NCBI RefSeq assembly: GCF_022637395.1
Contig: NZ_CP093338.1
Location: forward strand, 372,001-436,000
Source: Shinella sp. H4-D48
Lineage (GTDB): Bacteria; Pseudomonadota; Alphaproteobacteria; Rhizobiales; Rhizobiaceae
Length of the DNA: 64,000 nt
Direction of reading: 5' to 3'
Position numbers and translations under genes: made by a program. This document shows, piece by piece, positions 44,194 through 52,736 of the stretch (positions are counted from its first letter, which is position 1; each line of letters starts with the position of its first letter). A model generated the notes under the pieces. The model ran no database searches and had not been told where the DNA came from. It saw only the letters and a list, made by a program, of their open reading frames with translations.

Positions 44194-45726
44194 CTATTCC
44201 ACGTCAACACAGCTCCTTAACAACTTGGTTGCGCTCTCGATTTCCTCCTCATTGGATGCGGCAAACCCGATGAGGAGCGCTTTGCGCGGTGATGATCGAT
44301 CTGCATAGTAGTAGGAGAGTTGCTCGACCCCGAGATTGTGCTGACGGCACCGGATCAGCACCGCATCTTCGTCGATTGACTGATCCTTGAAGTAGCACAG
44401 ATTGTAAAAGCCCGATGCAAACTCGGGGGGCTCGAAAATGTCGGAAAAATCCGACCGCAGGATCTGCAGCAGGCGGTTCTGGCGCTTGGCGTAGATCCGC
44501 CGCATGCGATGAAGATGCCGCGTGTAATGACCATCCTCGATAAGGCGCCCGACGATCTGTTCGGTAAACTGCGGCAAAGCCCTGTAGCGCACCTGGATCA
44601 GTCGGCGGCACCGGTCTGCCAATGGGCGCGGCATGATCATATAGCCGACGCGCAGCGATTGCAGCAGCGTCATGCTGAAGGCGCCGACATAGATAACCTG
44701 CCCGGCCTGATCCAAGGCCTTAAGCGGCGGAATGGGCCCGCCGCGGTAACGGAATTCGCTTCCCAGGTCGTCCTCGATGATCAACGTGTCACGATCGGCG
44801 GCCCAATGCAGCATTTCCAGCTTGCGTTTCAGCGGCATGGCGACTGTCATCGGCTGCTGCTTGGCTGCGGTGACAAAGGCAAGCTTGACGTCACGATGTT
44901 CGACTGTCTCCGGGTTTGGACCGGACGCGTCGACATGCATCGGCACTATATTGCAGCCAGCGGACTGGAAAATCGACCGGATTGCCGCCATTCCCGGTTC
45001 CTCGAACGCAACCGTGTCTCCGGGATTCAACAGCAGTTCGGCAAGAAGCGTCACTGCGTGGTGGCCACCAAGCGTGGTGACCACTTCCTCCGGTTCGCAG
45101 CGGATACCGCGGCTTACCGCGATATGGCGGGCAATCTGCTCTTCGAGCAGGGAGGGTTGAAAGATTTCCCGATAGTTGACGATGCGGAAATCCCCCTCCG
45201 CATAAACCTCCCTCGTCAGCCGCGACCAGATGTCCACCGGAAACAGCCGGTGATCGGGGCTTGCCATATGAAGGTGTTGCGAGCCGTCGTTCAGCGTCAG
45301 TGAGGTCCGCCACGTCAGCGCCTGTCCGCGCCGTGACAAAAGTCTCTCGAAGCGCCCAGGTGTCGTCTTGTCAGGCTGTGTCGCCAGACTGGCTCCAGCG
45401 CTTTGCCGCATAGGAACGGTTTCCACATAGGTGCCGCTACCTCTAGTAGAGTGGAGATAACCCTCCGCTGCAAGTTGATCGAGCGCGGTGACCACTGTGA
45501 AACGGGAAACACCGAGGCTCTCGGACAGAACGCGTGATGACGGAATACGTGCCCCGCCGGCAATCGCGCCAGAGAGAATCAATTCCCGCAACCCGTCGTA
45601 CAGCTGGAGATAGAGCGGTCGGGCGCTTTGGCCGTCGAGCATCAACCCGTCCAAACTGAAACCATCGATTGTGCGGGCCATGACAGCGCTCCATGCAGAC
45701 GTGCCGGTCGAAAGTGGACTGGTCAT
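44194..45726 (-). CDS. MocR/GntR-type regulator lacking the PLP lysine
   Basis: About 510 residues from the ATG at 45726 (a TTG ten codons earlier and a Met at 45681 are alternatives). GntR winged helix at about 35-100 (IPSSRVLSESLGVSRFTVVT) and an aminotransferase-like domain after it. The segment that normally reads FSKTL has Met instead (GAFSMTLLQSLRVGYM; codon ATG), so the Schiff-base lysine is missing. The proline-glycine motif is also altered (KQQPMTVAMP), while the aspartate of IEDDLGSEFRY remains. It is divergent from the binding-protein gene at 45830 and probably controls it. Confidence 0.82.
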   Translation of the reverse strand: MTSPLSTGTSAWSAVMARTIDGFSLDGLMLDGQSARPLYLQLYDGLRELILSGAIAGGARIPSSRVLSESLGVSRFTVVTALDQLAAEGYLHSTRGSGTYVETVPMRQSAGASLATQPDKTTPGRFERLLSRRGQALTWRTSLTLNDGSQHLHMASPDHRLFPVDIWSRLTREVYAEGDFRIVNYREIFQPSLLEEQIARHIAVSRGIRCEPEEVVTTLGGHHAVTLLAELLLNPGDTVAFEEPGMAAIRSIFQSAGCNIVPMHVDASGPNPETVEHRDVKLAFVTAAKQQPMTVAMPLKRKLEMLHWAADRDTLIIEDDLGSEFRYRGGPIPPLKALDQAGQVIYVGAFSMTLLQSLRVGYMIMPRPLADRCRRLIQVRYRALPQFTEQIVGRLIEDGHYTRHLHRMRRIYAKRQNRLLQILRSDFSDIFEPPEFASGFYNLCYFKDQSIDEDAVLIRCRQHNLGVEQLSYYYADRSSPRKALLIGFAASNEEEIESATKLLRSCVDVE

Positions 45727-45829
45727 TCTTACGATTTCTGGACATGTATACGGCAATCTTGCGGATTAGTATCCCGGCCGAAACGATCGTCCGAGCGGTA
45801 GGCGCCCGGTCGCATCAGGGGAAAAATCG

Positions 45830-47413
45830 ATGGATGAACTGACCTATCTCTCCGGCCTCGTCGCACAAGGCCGGATGTCGCGGCGCGACTTTCTCGGCCG
45901 TAGCGCGACGCTCGGCGTCGGCCTTGTAGCGGCAGGCTCTTTGCTGTCCACGGCCGCGCGAGCGGAAGGACCCGTGCGCGGCGGTACGATCAAGGTCGGC
46001 ATGCAGGGTGGCGCCTCGACGGACAGCCTCGATCCGGGCCTGGCGACAAACCAAGTCAGCGCCATGGTGAACCATCTGTGGGGCGAAACCCTGGTGTGGC
46101 TGGCGCCCGACGGCTCGCCTATCCCGGTGCTTGCCGAAGAATGGACGGCCTCTGCCGATGCCAAGACGTGGACCTTCAAGATCCGGAAGAACGTGCAGTT
46201 CCACGATGGCAAGACGCTGACGCCCGACGACGTCGTGGCAACCATCGAACGGCATTCGGACGAGAGCGCGAAGTCCGGTGCCCTAGGCGTCCTCAAGGGC
46301 ATCCAGACCGTGAAGTCGGACGGCGATGCCGTCGTCATCACGCTCAGTGAAGCCAATGCCGACATGCCGTTCCTGATGAACGACTATCATCTCGTCATCC
46401 AGCCGAACGGCGGAAAGGACAATCCGGAGGCTGCGATCGGTACGGGACCGTACAAACTGGCCGGCAGCGAGCCGGGCGTCCGCTACAATGCGACACGTTT
46501 CGAGAACTATTGGGGACGCGAAACGGCGGGCTTTGCCGAGCAGGTGGAGATCATCGTCATCAATGATGCGACCGCGCGCATCGCCGCGATGCAAAGCGGT
46601 CAGGTTCACATGATCAACCGCATCGAACCGAAAACGGTTGCGCTGCTCAAGAACATGAAGAAGGTGATGATCAAGAACGTCTCCGGGCGTGGCTTCTATC
46701 CCTTCAACATGTTCTGCGACACGGCCCCGTTCGACAACAAGGACCTGCGCCTCGCCCTGAAATACGCGATGGATCGCCAGACGATGATCGACCGGATTCT
46801 GATGGGTTACGGAAGCGTTGGCAACGACACGCCGATCAACAAGGCCTATCCGCTCTTCGAGGAAATCGAACAGCGGACCTTCGATCCGGAAAAAGCAGCC
46901 TTCCACTTCAAAAAGTCCGGTCATAGCGGTGGTATCGTGCTGCGCACATCGGAAGTCGCATTTCCCGGTGCAGTCGATGCCGCGGTTCTCTATCAGGAGA
47001 GCGCGAAGGAGGCCGGCATCACGATTGATGTGAAGCGCGAGCCCGGTGACGGATATTGGTCGAACGTGTGGAACGTCCAGCCCTTCTGCACCTCTTATTG
47101 GGGCGGCCGTCCGACGCAGGACCAGATGTATTCCACCGGCTACATATCCTCGGCGGACTGGAACGACACGCGCTTCAAGAACGAGGCTTTCGACAAGCTC
47201 GTTGTCGCCGCCCGTGCGGAACTCGACGAAGCGAGGCGGCGCGCCATGTATCGCGACCTCTCAGAAATGATGCGCGACGAAGGCGGTGTCATTTCGCCAA
47301 TGTTCAACGATTTCATCGACGGCGTCAGCGAGAACATTCTCGGCTGGGAGGACAATCCCGCAGGTGAGCTCATGAACGCGGATGCGCCGTTGCGTTGCTG
47401 GCTCAGCGCCTGA
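45830..47413 (+). CDS. ABC transporter substrate-binding protein family 5 (oligopeptide/dipeptide type), Tat signal
   Basis: 527 residues. Twin-arginine signal MSRRDFLGRSATLGVGLVAA, cleavage near ARA/EGPV. The mature protein has the family-5 features TNQVSAMVNHLWGETLVWL and LAEEWTASADAKTWTFKIRK. Ligands of this class include peptides, nickel, opines and glycosides. No permease or ATPase gene is nearby; only a phosphodiesterase gene follows, after a hairpin. It is probably served by a transporter encoded elsewhere and regulated by the divergent MocR protein. Confidence 0.83.
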   Translation: MDELTYLSGLVAQGRMSRRDFLGRSATLGVGLVAAGSLLSTAARAEGPVRGGTIKVGMQGGASTDSLDPGLATNQVSAMVNHLWGETLVWLAPDGSPIPVLAEEWTASADAKTWTFKIRKNVQFHDGKTLTPDDVVATIERHSDESAKSGALGVLKGIQTVKSDGDAVVITLSEANADMPFLMNDYHLVIQPNGGKDNPEAAIGTGPYKLAGSEPGVRYNATRFENYWGRETAGFAEQVEIIVINDATARIAAMQSGQVHMINRIEPKTVALLKNMKKVMIKNVSGRGFYPFNMFCDTAPFDNKDLRLALKYAMDRQTMIDRILMGYGSVGNDTPINKAYPLFEEIEQRTFDPEKAAFHFKKSGHSGGIVLRTSEVAFPGAVDAAVLYQESAKEAGITIDVKREPGDGYWSNVWNVQPFCTSYWGGRPTQDQMYSTGYISSADWNDTRFKNEAFDKLVVAARAELDEARRRAMYRDLSEMMRDEGGVISPMFNDFIDGVSENILGWEDNPAGELMNADAPLRCWLSA

Positions 47414-47427
47414 CGAACCGAGCCTGG

Positions 47428-47448
47428 CGCACCGCTTCGGGCGGTGCG
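47428..47448 (+). promoter_or_regulatory. Intercistronic hairpin after the family-5 binding-protein gene
   Basis: CGCACCGC/GCGGTGCG perfect 8-bp stem with a TTCGG loop, 14 bases past the stop in the 58-base gap. The bases following (TCCTTC) are only weakly T-rich, so it looks like an mRNA-stabilising element rather than a full terminator. Confidence 0.55.
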
Positions 47449-47471
47449 TCCTTCAATACCAGGGATACACA

Positions 47472-48311
47472 ATGGCGCTTCGCAACAAACTCCTGCTCAT
47501 CATTCTCGACGGACAGCCGTGGCGCAATGCTCGCCGGCTCATGGGCAACCTGGAGGGCTGGGTCCAAGCAGGCGAAGCGCGCGTCTGGCGTATGCGATCG
47601 GTTCTGCCGTCGACCTCCGCGTCCTGCTATGCCTCGATCCACACGGGGGTACCGCCGCAGGTGCATGGCGTGCTTTCCAACGAGACGCTCTTTCGCGTGA
47701 CGCAGCCTGATATCTTCTCGGAAGTGGCGAAGGCAGGCGGCAAAACCGGCGCCGTCACCCATTCCTTCTGGTCTACCTTCTTTCGCCGCTCGCCCTTCGA
47801 TATGGTCGAGGACATCGAGTACGACGACGCGGAGGGACCGATCCATCACGGCCGGTTCCACACCATGGCGGGGTACAACCATCAAAACCAGATGACGCCG
47901 AGCGACCTCGACCTGTTCGCAACGCTGACAATGCTGACCGAACGCCATCACATCGACTACGGCATCCTGCACACCTGCACGCTCGACAGCATGGGGCACC
48001 GCTACGGGCACGACTGCTCGCAGATGGATCATGCCTGCTTCACCATCGACGCACAGCTTGCCGCCTTCCTGCCCCGTTGGCGCAAGAACGGTTATGAAGT
48101 CATCGTGACAGCCGATCACGGCCAGACCGACCGGGGCCATCATGGCGGGCATGACCCGGAAATGCAGGACTTCGCCTTCTACTGGTTCGGCGACGGGAAA
48201 GGCCCGCCCGAAGATACGCTCCTCGACCAATTGCAGGTCGCACCGACAATCCTGTCACGCCTTGGCGTCGACGTGCCTGCGAGCATGGCGCAAGCCGCTT
48301 TCCTCGATTAG
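47472..48311 (+). CDS. Alkaline-phosphatase-superfamily phosphodiesterase/pyrophosphatase
   Basis: 279 residues of the type I phosphodiesterase/nucleotide pyrophosphatase fold. Opens LLLIILDGQPW (metal Asp); nucleophile region STSASCYASIHTGVPP; later metal sites TLDSMGHRYGHD and VTADHGQTDRGHH. No signal peptide, so cytoplasmic. It is probably co-transcribed with the binding protein 58 bases upstream, suggesting hydrolysis of an imported phosphodiester or phosphonate ester. The start at 47472 gives the family-typical N-terminus. Confidence 0.78.
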   Translation: MALRNKLLLIILDGQPWRNARRLMGNLEGWVQAGEARVWRMRSVLPSTSASCYASIHTGVPPQVHGVLSNETLFRVTQPDIFSEVAKAGGKTGAVTHSFWSTFFRRSPFDMVEDIEYDDAEGPIHHGRFHTMAGYNHQNQMTPSDLDLFATLTMLTERHHIDYGILHTCTLDSMGHRYGHDCSQMDHACFTIDAQLAAFLPRWRKNGYEVIVTADHGQTDRGHHGGHDPEMQDFAFYWFGDGKGPPEDTLLDQLQVAPTILSRLGVDVPASMAQAAFLD

Positions 48312-48439
48312 CTATCTCCAAGCCGAAACGGATGAGGCGCCAAGGCGCCCATCGCTGCTTCCGGTTGTCGCGGGCGGTCACGAACGATACAGGAACGACC
48401 GCGTCATGGTGAAATGAGAGGCGAGCGCCGTTCGGTTCG

Positions 48440-49345
48440 TCAATCCTTCGACACGCGCCGCTTCACGCGATGAATGTGGGAGGCACCGACACCGCAGCAG
48501 CCGCCGATCATCGTTGCACCGCTTTCGACCCAGTCACATGCAAAGCTCGAGTAACGATCGTCCGAAAGATCGTCCCGAATCGCGTGGAGTGTTTCGTTCG
48601 CCGCGCCTTCCTCCTCTGTCGTGAACGCATTGGCATAGACACCGAGCGGAACGGTACGACCGGACTTCGTAAGGACGGCGCCGGCAACGGCGAGAGCGCT
48701 CTGCATGACCTCCGGGCGGCTGCAATTGAACAGAAGCGCCGCGGCATTCGAGCCCGCTATCCAGCGCGCGGCTTCCTCGACGCTTTCGCCGGAGCGCAAT
48801 ACCGGTGGCCGCGCCTCCGCGCCGGGCTCGTCCTGCAGCGTGAAGGAAATCCAGAACGGCTTGCCGGTTGCCGCGACGGCCTGCTCGACGGCTTCGGCTT
48901 CAGCAATCAAGCTGAGGGTTTCTCCCAGGAAGACGTCGACCGAGGAATTCAGTTCCGCCACGAGAACGGAGAGGTAATCCCGCACACGATCCGGATCGAA
49001 CAATTGCGGTTCATAGGAGCCGAAGATCGGCGGCAGCGAGCCGGCGACACGGATCCGGCCATCGCCGGCTGCATCCGCCGCCTCCCGCGCCAGTCGTCCC
49101 GCAAGAGCGATGAGTTGCCTGCCCTCTTCGCGAAAACGGGTCTCGCCGATATGAAACGGCACCAGGGCATAACTGTTGGTCGTAATCACATCGGCGCCTG
49201 CACCGATGAATTCCTCATGCACGCGCCTGACGATCTCCGGGTTTTCCATGAGCGCAAGCGCCGACCACTCGGGCTGCCGAAGCGTCGCGCCAAGGCGTAC
49301 CAATTCACGGCTCATGCCGCCGTCGAGGATCGTGATTGATGTCAT
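48440..49345 (-). CDS. Homocysteine S-methyltransferase family protein
   Basis: 301 residues, TIM-barrel thiol methyltransferase. Zinc ligands are the Cys in LLFNCSRPEV near 205 and the CC pair in MIGGCCGVGASHIH near 285; it opens SITILDGGMSRELVRLG. It transfers a methyl group from S-methylmethionine or another donor to homocysteine. The ATG at 49345 has GGGAG 7 bases upstream; earlier in-frame starts lack one. It stands alone: convergent with the phosphodiesterase gene and downstream of the LysR gene on the same strand. Confidence 0.84.
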   Translation of the reverse strand: MTSITILDGGMSRELVRLGATLRQPEWSALALMENPEIVRRVHEEFIGAGADVITTNSYALVPFHIGETRFREEGRQLIALAGRLAREAADAAGDGRIRVAGSLPPIFGSYEPQLFDPDRVRDYLSVLVAELNSSVDVFLGETLSLIAEAEAVEQAVAATGKPFWISFTLQDEPGAEARPPVLRSGESVEEAARWIAGSNAAALLFNCSRPEVMQSALAVAGAVLTKSGRTVPLGVYANAFTTEEEGAANETLHAIRDDLSDDRYSSFACDWVESGATMIGGCCGVGASHIHRVKRRVSKD

Positions 49346-49597
49346 GGTTTTCTCCCAGGTTCTGCATGCGCAATGCGAGTGCTGCGCGGCCTCGATACAG
49401 CCATCCAACGCGGGTGCGGTCATGAGGGCTGTCAGCCACTAGTCGTTTTAATAAGCCGGGATGGATATGGCAAATCGCGTGGATCTGCACGGACAGAATC
49501 TGCCAAGACGTCATCAGAGTGCGCACACGAGTGCGCAGCCTTAAACGCTCACGCCGGCGCCTATCGTACCTTATATCGTCTCTCGTAAGGCTAAAAA
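49346..49597 (-). other. Intergenic gap with hairpin between the LysR and homocysteine methyltransferase genes
   Basis: 252 bases without a gene. A perfect 7-bp stem TGCGCAC-ACGA-GTGCGCA occurs at 49520-49537, lacking a T-run; it may end the LysR transcript. I looked for a SAM-type riboswitch before the methyltransferase gene and did not find recognisable conserved sequence. Confidence 0.35.
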
Positions 49598-50494
49598 TCA
49601 TCGTTTCCAAACGTTTAGCAGGACTTCGATGAACTTCTCCGCCGCCGGCGATAGCGGTGCGCTGCGGCGGCGCACGATGCCGATGGTCCTTGTGACGACG
49701 GGGTCGATGATCGGGCGGGTCACCAGATAGGGGTGCTCCTCCTGTGGCGTGGCAAGCCGCGGCAGAACCGATATGCCGAGCCCGGCTTCAACCAGACCGA
49801 GGGACGTGTTCAGATGCGTCACCTCGTAGAACCAGTTGAGACGCAGGTTATGCTTAGCCAGGGCGCCATCCAGGAGCGCCCTGTTCCCGCTGGAGCGGTC
49901 GACCACCACCAGGGGATAGCCGTCGAGCTGGCGCCAGTGGATTTGATCGAAGTCAGCGAGAGGATGGTCCTTGCGGATCGCAAGCACGAACGGATCGTCG
50001 ATGAGCGGTTCGAACGACAGGTCCGGATCCGAGTTCCCCATCAGATTGATGCCGAACTCGACCTCTCCCCGCGCGACCGCCTGCAGGCCTTCATTGGCGG
50101 TGAGATCGCGGATACGGAGCCTTATGTGCGGGTAATCGTTGCCGAATGTCTTGATGACCGTCGGCAGGAAGTAAAACGCGGCGGTAGGCACGCAGGCCAT
50201 CGTGATCAACCCACGACGCTGAGAGCCGCCTTCCTTCAGAGCGAAGAGGGATCCATCGAATTCCTCCAGCATGCGGCGAACGAGCGGCAGCAATTCCTGT
50301 CCGGTTGCCGTGGGCGCAACGTGCCGGGTGGTGCGATCGAGCAGCGGCGCGCCGATGGATTGTTCCAGTTTCTGAATGCGTCGCGTCAATGCGGGCTGGG
50401 AAATATGAAGGGCCTCGGCAGCGCGGTGAAAACTTTCGAGATCGACAACAGCCTGAAAGGCACGCAGATCAAAAATCTCGCAATTTATGCTCAT
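49598..50494 (-). CDS. LysR-family transcriptional regulator
   Basis: 298 residues: winged HTH at about 5-65 (FHRAAEALHISQPALTRRIQ) and a LysR substrate-binding domain from about 92. It is divergent from the PrpF/oxalomesaconate-isomerase-like gene with a 105-base shared promoter region, so it should activate that gene and the following ABC transporter when a pathway intermediate binds. Confidence 0.86.
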   Translation of the reverse strand: MSINCEIFDLRAFQAVVDLESFHRAAEALHISQPALTRRIQKLEQSIGAPLLDRTTRHVAPTATGQELLPLVRRMLEEFDGSLFALKEGGSQRRGLITMACVPTAAFYFLPTVIKTFGNDYPHIRLRIRDLTANEGLQAVARGEVEFGINLMGNSDPDLSFEPLIDDPFVLAIRKDHPLADFDQIHWRQLDGYPLVVVDRSSGNRALLDGALAKHNLRLNWFYEVTHLNTSLGLVEAGLGISVLPRLATPQEEHPYLVTRPIIDPVVTRTIGIVRRRSAPLSPAAEKFIEVLLNVWKR

Positions 50495-50545
50495 GACGCA
50501 TCAATCCCTTCAAACATTGCATTTCACAGTTATCCCACATTTCGC

Positions 50546-50587
50546 ATATTGCAACAAGACACCCGATTAATTCGGGTTACGCAATAT
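50546..50587. promoter_or_regulatory. Nested inverted repeats in the LysR/galD-like divergent promoter
   Basis: ACCCGA-TTAAT-TCGGGT (50561-50577) is flanked by ATATTGC (50546-50552) and GCAATAT (50581-50587), also inverted to each other, with centres only 2-3 bases apart. LysR proteins bind such interrupted dyads. This is the most likely operator for the pair. Confidence 0.5.
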
Positions 50588-50599
50588 TGAGGTGAGGAA

Positions 50600-51682
50600 A
50601 TGAACGATCTGATACGCATTCCATGCGTCCTGATGCGCGGTGGCACGTCGCGAGGCCCGTTCTTTCTTGCTTCCGATCTGCCTGCCGACAGGGAGCAGCG
50701 CGATGCGGTCCTTTTGTCCATCATGGGGTCGGGGCATCCCCTCCAGATCGACGGAATCGGCGGAGGAAATCCTGTAACGTCGAAGGTCGCCATCATCGGC
50801 CCCTCCAGCGTCGATGGGGCGGATGTCGACTATCTCTTCGCTCAGGTGCGCACCGACAGGCAAATGGTCGATTATTCGCCGAATTGCGGCAATATGCTTG
50901 CCGCTGTCGGTCCGTTTGCCATCGAGGCCGGGCTCGTCCAGGCCAGTGGGTCGACCACGCTGGTGCGCATTCACAACGTCAACACCAAGAAGATCATCGA
51001 GGCCAAGGTTCCAACCCGCGACGGTGAGGTCATCTATCTCGGCGACGCATCGATCGACGGCGTTCCGGGACTGGCCGCGCCCATCGCCCTCACCTTTCTT
51101 GACGCAGCAGGCGCCAAGACGGGCAAACTGTTCCCCACGGGAAATCCTTTGGATATCATCCAGGGAATACCCGTGACATCGATCGACTGCGCCATTCCGA
51201 TGGTTCTGGTGCGGGCGGAGGATGTCGGTGTCTCCGGTTATGAAGATGCTCCATCCCTGTCGGCCAACCACGAATTGATTGCGAAGCTGGCATCCATCCG
51301 TACCGAGGCGGGCCGCCTGATGGGGATGGGCGACGTGTCCGACATGGTGATCCCGAAACCGGTCATCCTTTCGGCACCGCGCAAGGGCGGTACCCTGTCT
51401 GTCCGCTACTTCATGCCGAATGAATGCCATCCCGCTCTTGCGACCACCGGCGCTGTCGGCATCGCAACGGCGGTGGCCAGCATGGGTACCGTGGCCTCGT
51501 CGATTGCCGGCGCTACGGAACTGCCGGTCTTGGTTCGTATCGAACACCCAGGCGGACGCATCGACGTCCAGCTGGAGACACGAAACGGGGCCACTGTCGC
51601 GGGCCTGGTAAGGACCGCGAGACGACTTTTCGAAGGTCATGCCTTCGCAAAGCCCAAAGAGCGTGTGGATCACGCTGCTTAA
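50600..51682 (+). CDS. PrpF-family isomerase, probable 4-oxalomesaconate tautomerase (GalD-like)
   Basis: 360 residues of the DUF453/PrpF family, diaminopimelate-epimerase fold in two halves. It begins IRIPCVLMRGGTSRGPFFLA, closely like GalD oxalomesaconate tautomerases of gallate/protocatechuate 4,5-cleavage; PrpF aconitate isomerases are the alternative. YSPNCGNMLAAVGPFAI near 94 holds the Cys that is often active. The rest of the gallate/4,5 pathway is not here. The start has GAGG/GAGGAA upstream. It precedes an NMT1-type ABC transporter, so the pair may serve an aromatic or tricarboxylic acid. Confidence 0.78.
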   Translation: MNDLIRIPCVLMRGGTSRGPFFLASDLPADREQRDAVLLSIMGSGHPLQIDGIGGGNPVTSKVAIIGPSSVDGADVDYLFAQVRTDRQMVDYSPNCGNMLAAVGPFAIEAGLVQASGSTTLVRIHNVNTKKIIEAKVPTRDGEVIYLGDASIDGVPGLAAPIALTFLDAAGAKTGKLFPTGNPLDIIQGIPVTSIDCAIPMVLVRAEDVGVSGYEDAPSLSANHELIAKLASIRTEAGRLMGMGDVSDMVIPKPVILSAPRKGGTLSVRYFMPNECHPALATTGAVGIATAVASMGTVASSIAGATELPVLVRIEHPGGRIDVQLETRNGATVAGLVRTARRLFEGHAFAKPKERVDHAA

Positions 51683-51723
51683 CGCGCTCTGGTGAGGACC
51701 GGAGCATTTAACGGAGGAAATTC

Positions 51724-52725
51724 ATGCGCAAACTACTTCTGGCGACTGCCGCTGTGCTCGCCCTGACCACTGCTGCCCACGCCGATTCCGTTCGTATGAG
51801 CGTCGGCTCCTACAACCTTAACAACCTGCCCTTCCCGGTTGCCGAAAGCCTCGGTTTCTACAAGGAAGAAGGTCTCGACGTAACGATCGAGAACTTCGCC
51901 CAGGGCGGTTCGAAGGTGCTTCAGGCGCTCGTTGCCGGGTCGACCGACGTCGCTGTCGGCTTCTACGACCATACGATCCAGATGCAGGCGCAGGGCAAAC
52001 ACGTCATCGGCTTCATCCAGCTCGCGCGCAACTCGGGCCTCGTGCTCGCAGGCAAGAACGACACGGATTTCGACCCGGCCAAGCCGGAAACGATCAAGGG
52101 CAAGAATGTCGGCATCACCGCGCCGGGTTCGTCGTCCGACTTCTTCATCCGCTACTATCTTAAGCAGCACGGCCTGACCGACGATGACATCTCGATTATC
52201 GGCGTCGGTTCGGGTGCCGCCGCCGTTGCAGCCCTACAGCAGGGCAAGATCGACCTTCTGGTGAATTACGACCCGGCCGCGACCATCGTCGTCGAGCGCG
52301 GTCTCGGCAAGATCCTGATCGACGCCCGCAGCGACGAAGGCGCGAAGGCCGTCTACGGCGGCATCTATCCGACATCTGTCCTTTATGCGAACCAGGACTA
52401 TATCGAAGCCAACCCGCAAGTCATCCAGAAGGTCACCAATGCGACGCTCAAGGCGCTGCACTGGATGAAGGATCACTCGGCCGAAGAAATCGTCGCCAAG
52501 CTGCCCGAGGACTTCGTGTCCGGCGACAAGCAGACGTATATCAAGGCCGTCGAGAACGCCAAGGCGATCTTCTCCGAAGATGGCAAGTTCGTCCCGGCCG
52601 ATCTGGAAACCCCGCTGGCCGTTCTCAAGAGCTTCAACGAAAGCGTCGGCAACGCCACAATTGATCTCGGCGCGACCTACACGAACAAGTTCGTCGAGGC
52701 TGCAGGCCAGCCCGCGAAGAACTAA
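51724..52725 (+). CDS. NMT1/TauA-type ABC transporter substrate-binding protein
   Basis: 333 residues with a signal peptide (about 1-20, cleavage near AHA/DSVR). The mature protein has SYNLNNLPFPVAESLGFYKE, AGSTDVAVGFYDHTIQMQAQ and NVGITAPGSSSDFFIRYYL, standard for the sulfonate/nitrate/pyrimidine-precursor group. GGAGG lies six bases before the ATG. Ligand unknown; neighbours point to an aromatic or carboxylic acid. Unlike the other binding-protein genes in the window, no hairpin follows: the ATPase gene begins 12 bases later. Confidence 0.83.
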   Translation: MRKLLLATAAVLALTTAAHADSVRMSVGSYNLNNLPFPVAESLGFYKEEGLDVTIENFAQGGSKVLQALVAGSTDVAVGFYDHTIQMQAQGKHVIGFIQLARNSGLVLAGKNDTDFDPAKPETIKGKNVGITAPGSSSDFFIRYYLKQHGLTDDDISIIGVGSGAAAVAALQQGKIDLLVNYDPAATIVVERGLGKILIDARSDEGAKAVYGGIYPTSVLYANQDYIEANPQVIQKVTNATLKALHWMKDHSAEEIVAKLPEDFVSGDKQTYIKAVENAKAIFSEDGKFVPADLETPLAVLKSFNESVGNATIDLGATYTNKFVEAAGQPAKN

Positions 52726-52736
52726 GGAAAACCATC

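Noticed and set aside
49346-49597. Possible SAM riboswitch before the homocysteine methyltransferase gene
   Set aside because: The gene function made it worth a look, but no conserved SAM-II or related core was recognised; only a simple hairpin is present.
50567-51673. 368-codon minus-strand open frame
   Set aside because: Antisense to the PrpF/GalD-family gene; no motif and unusual composition.
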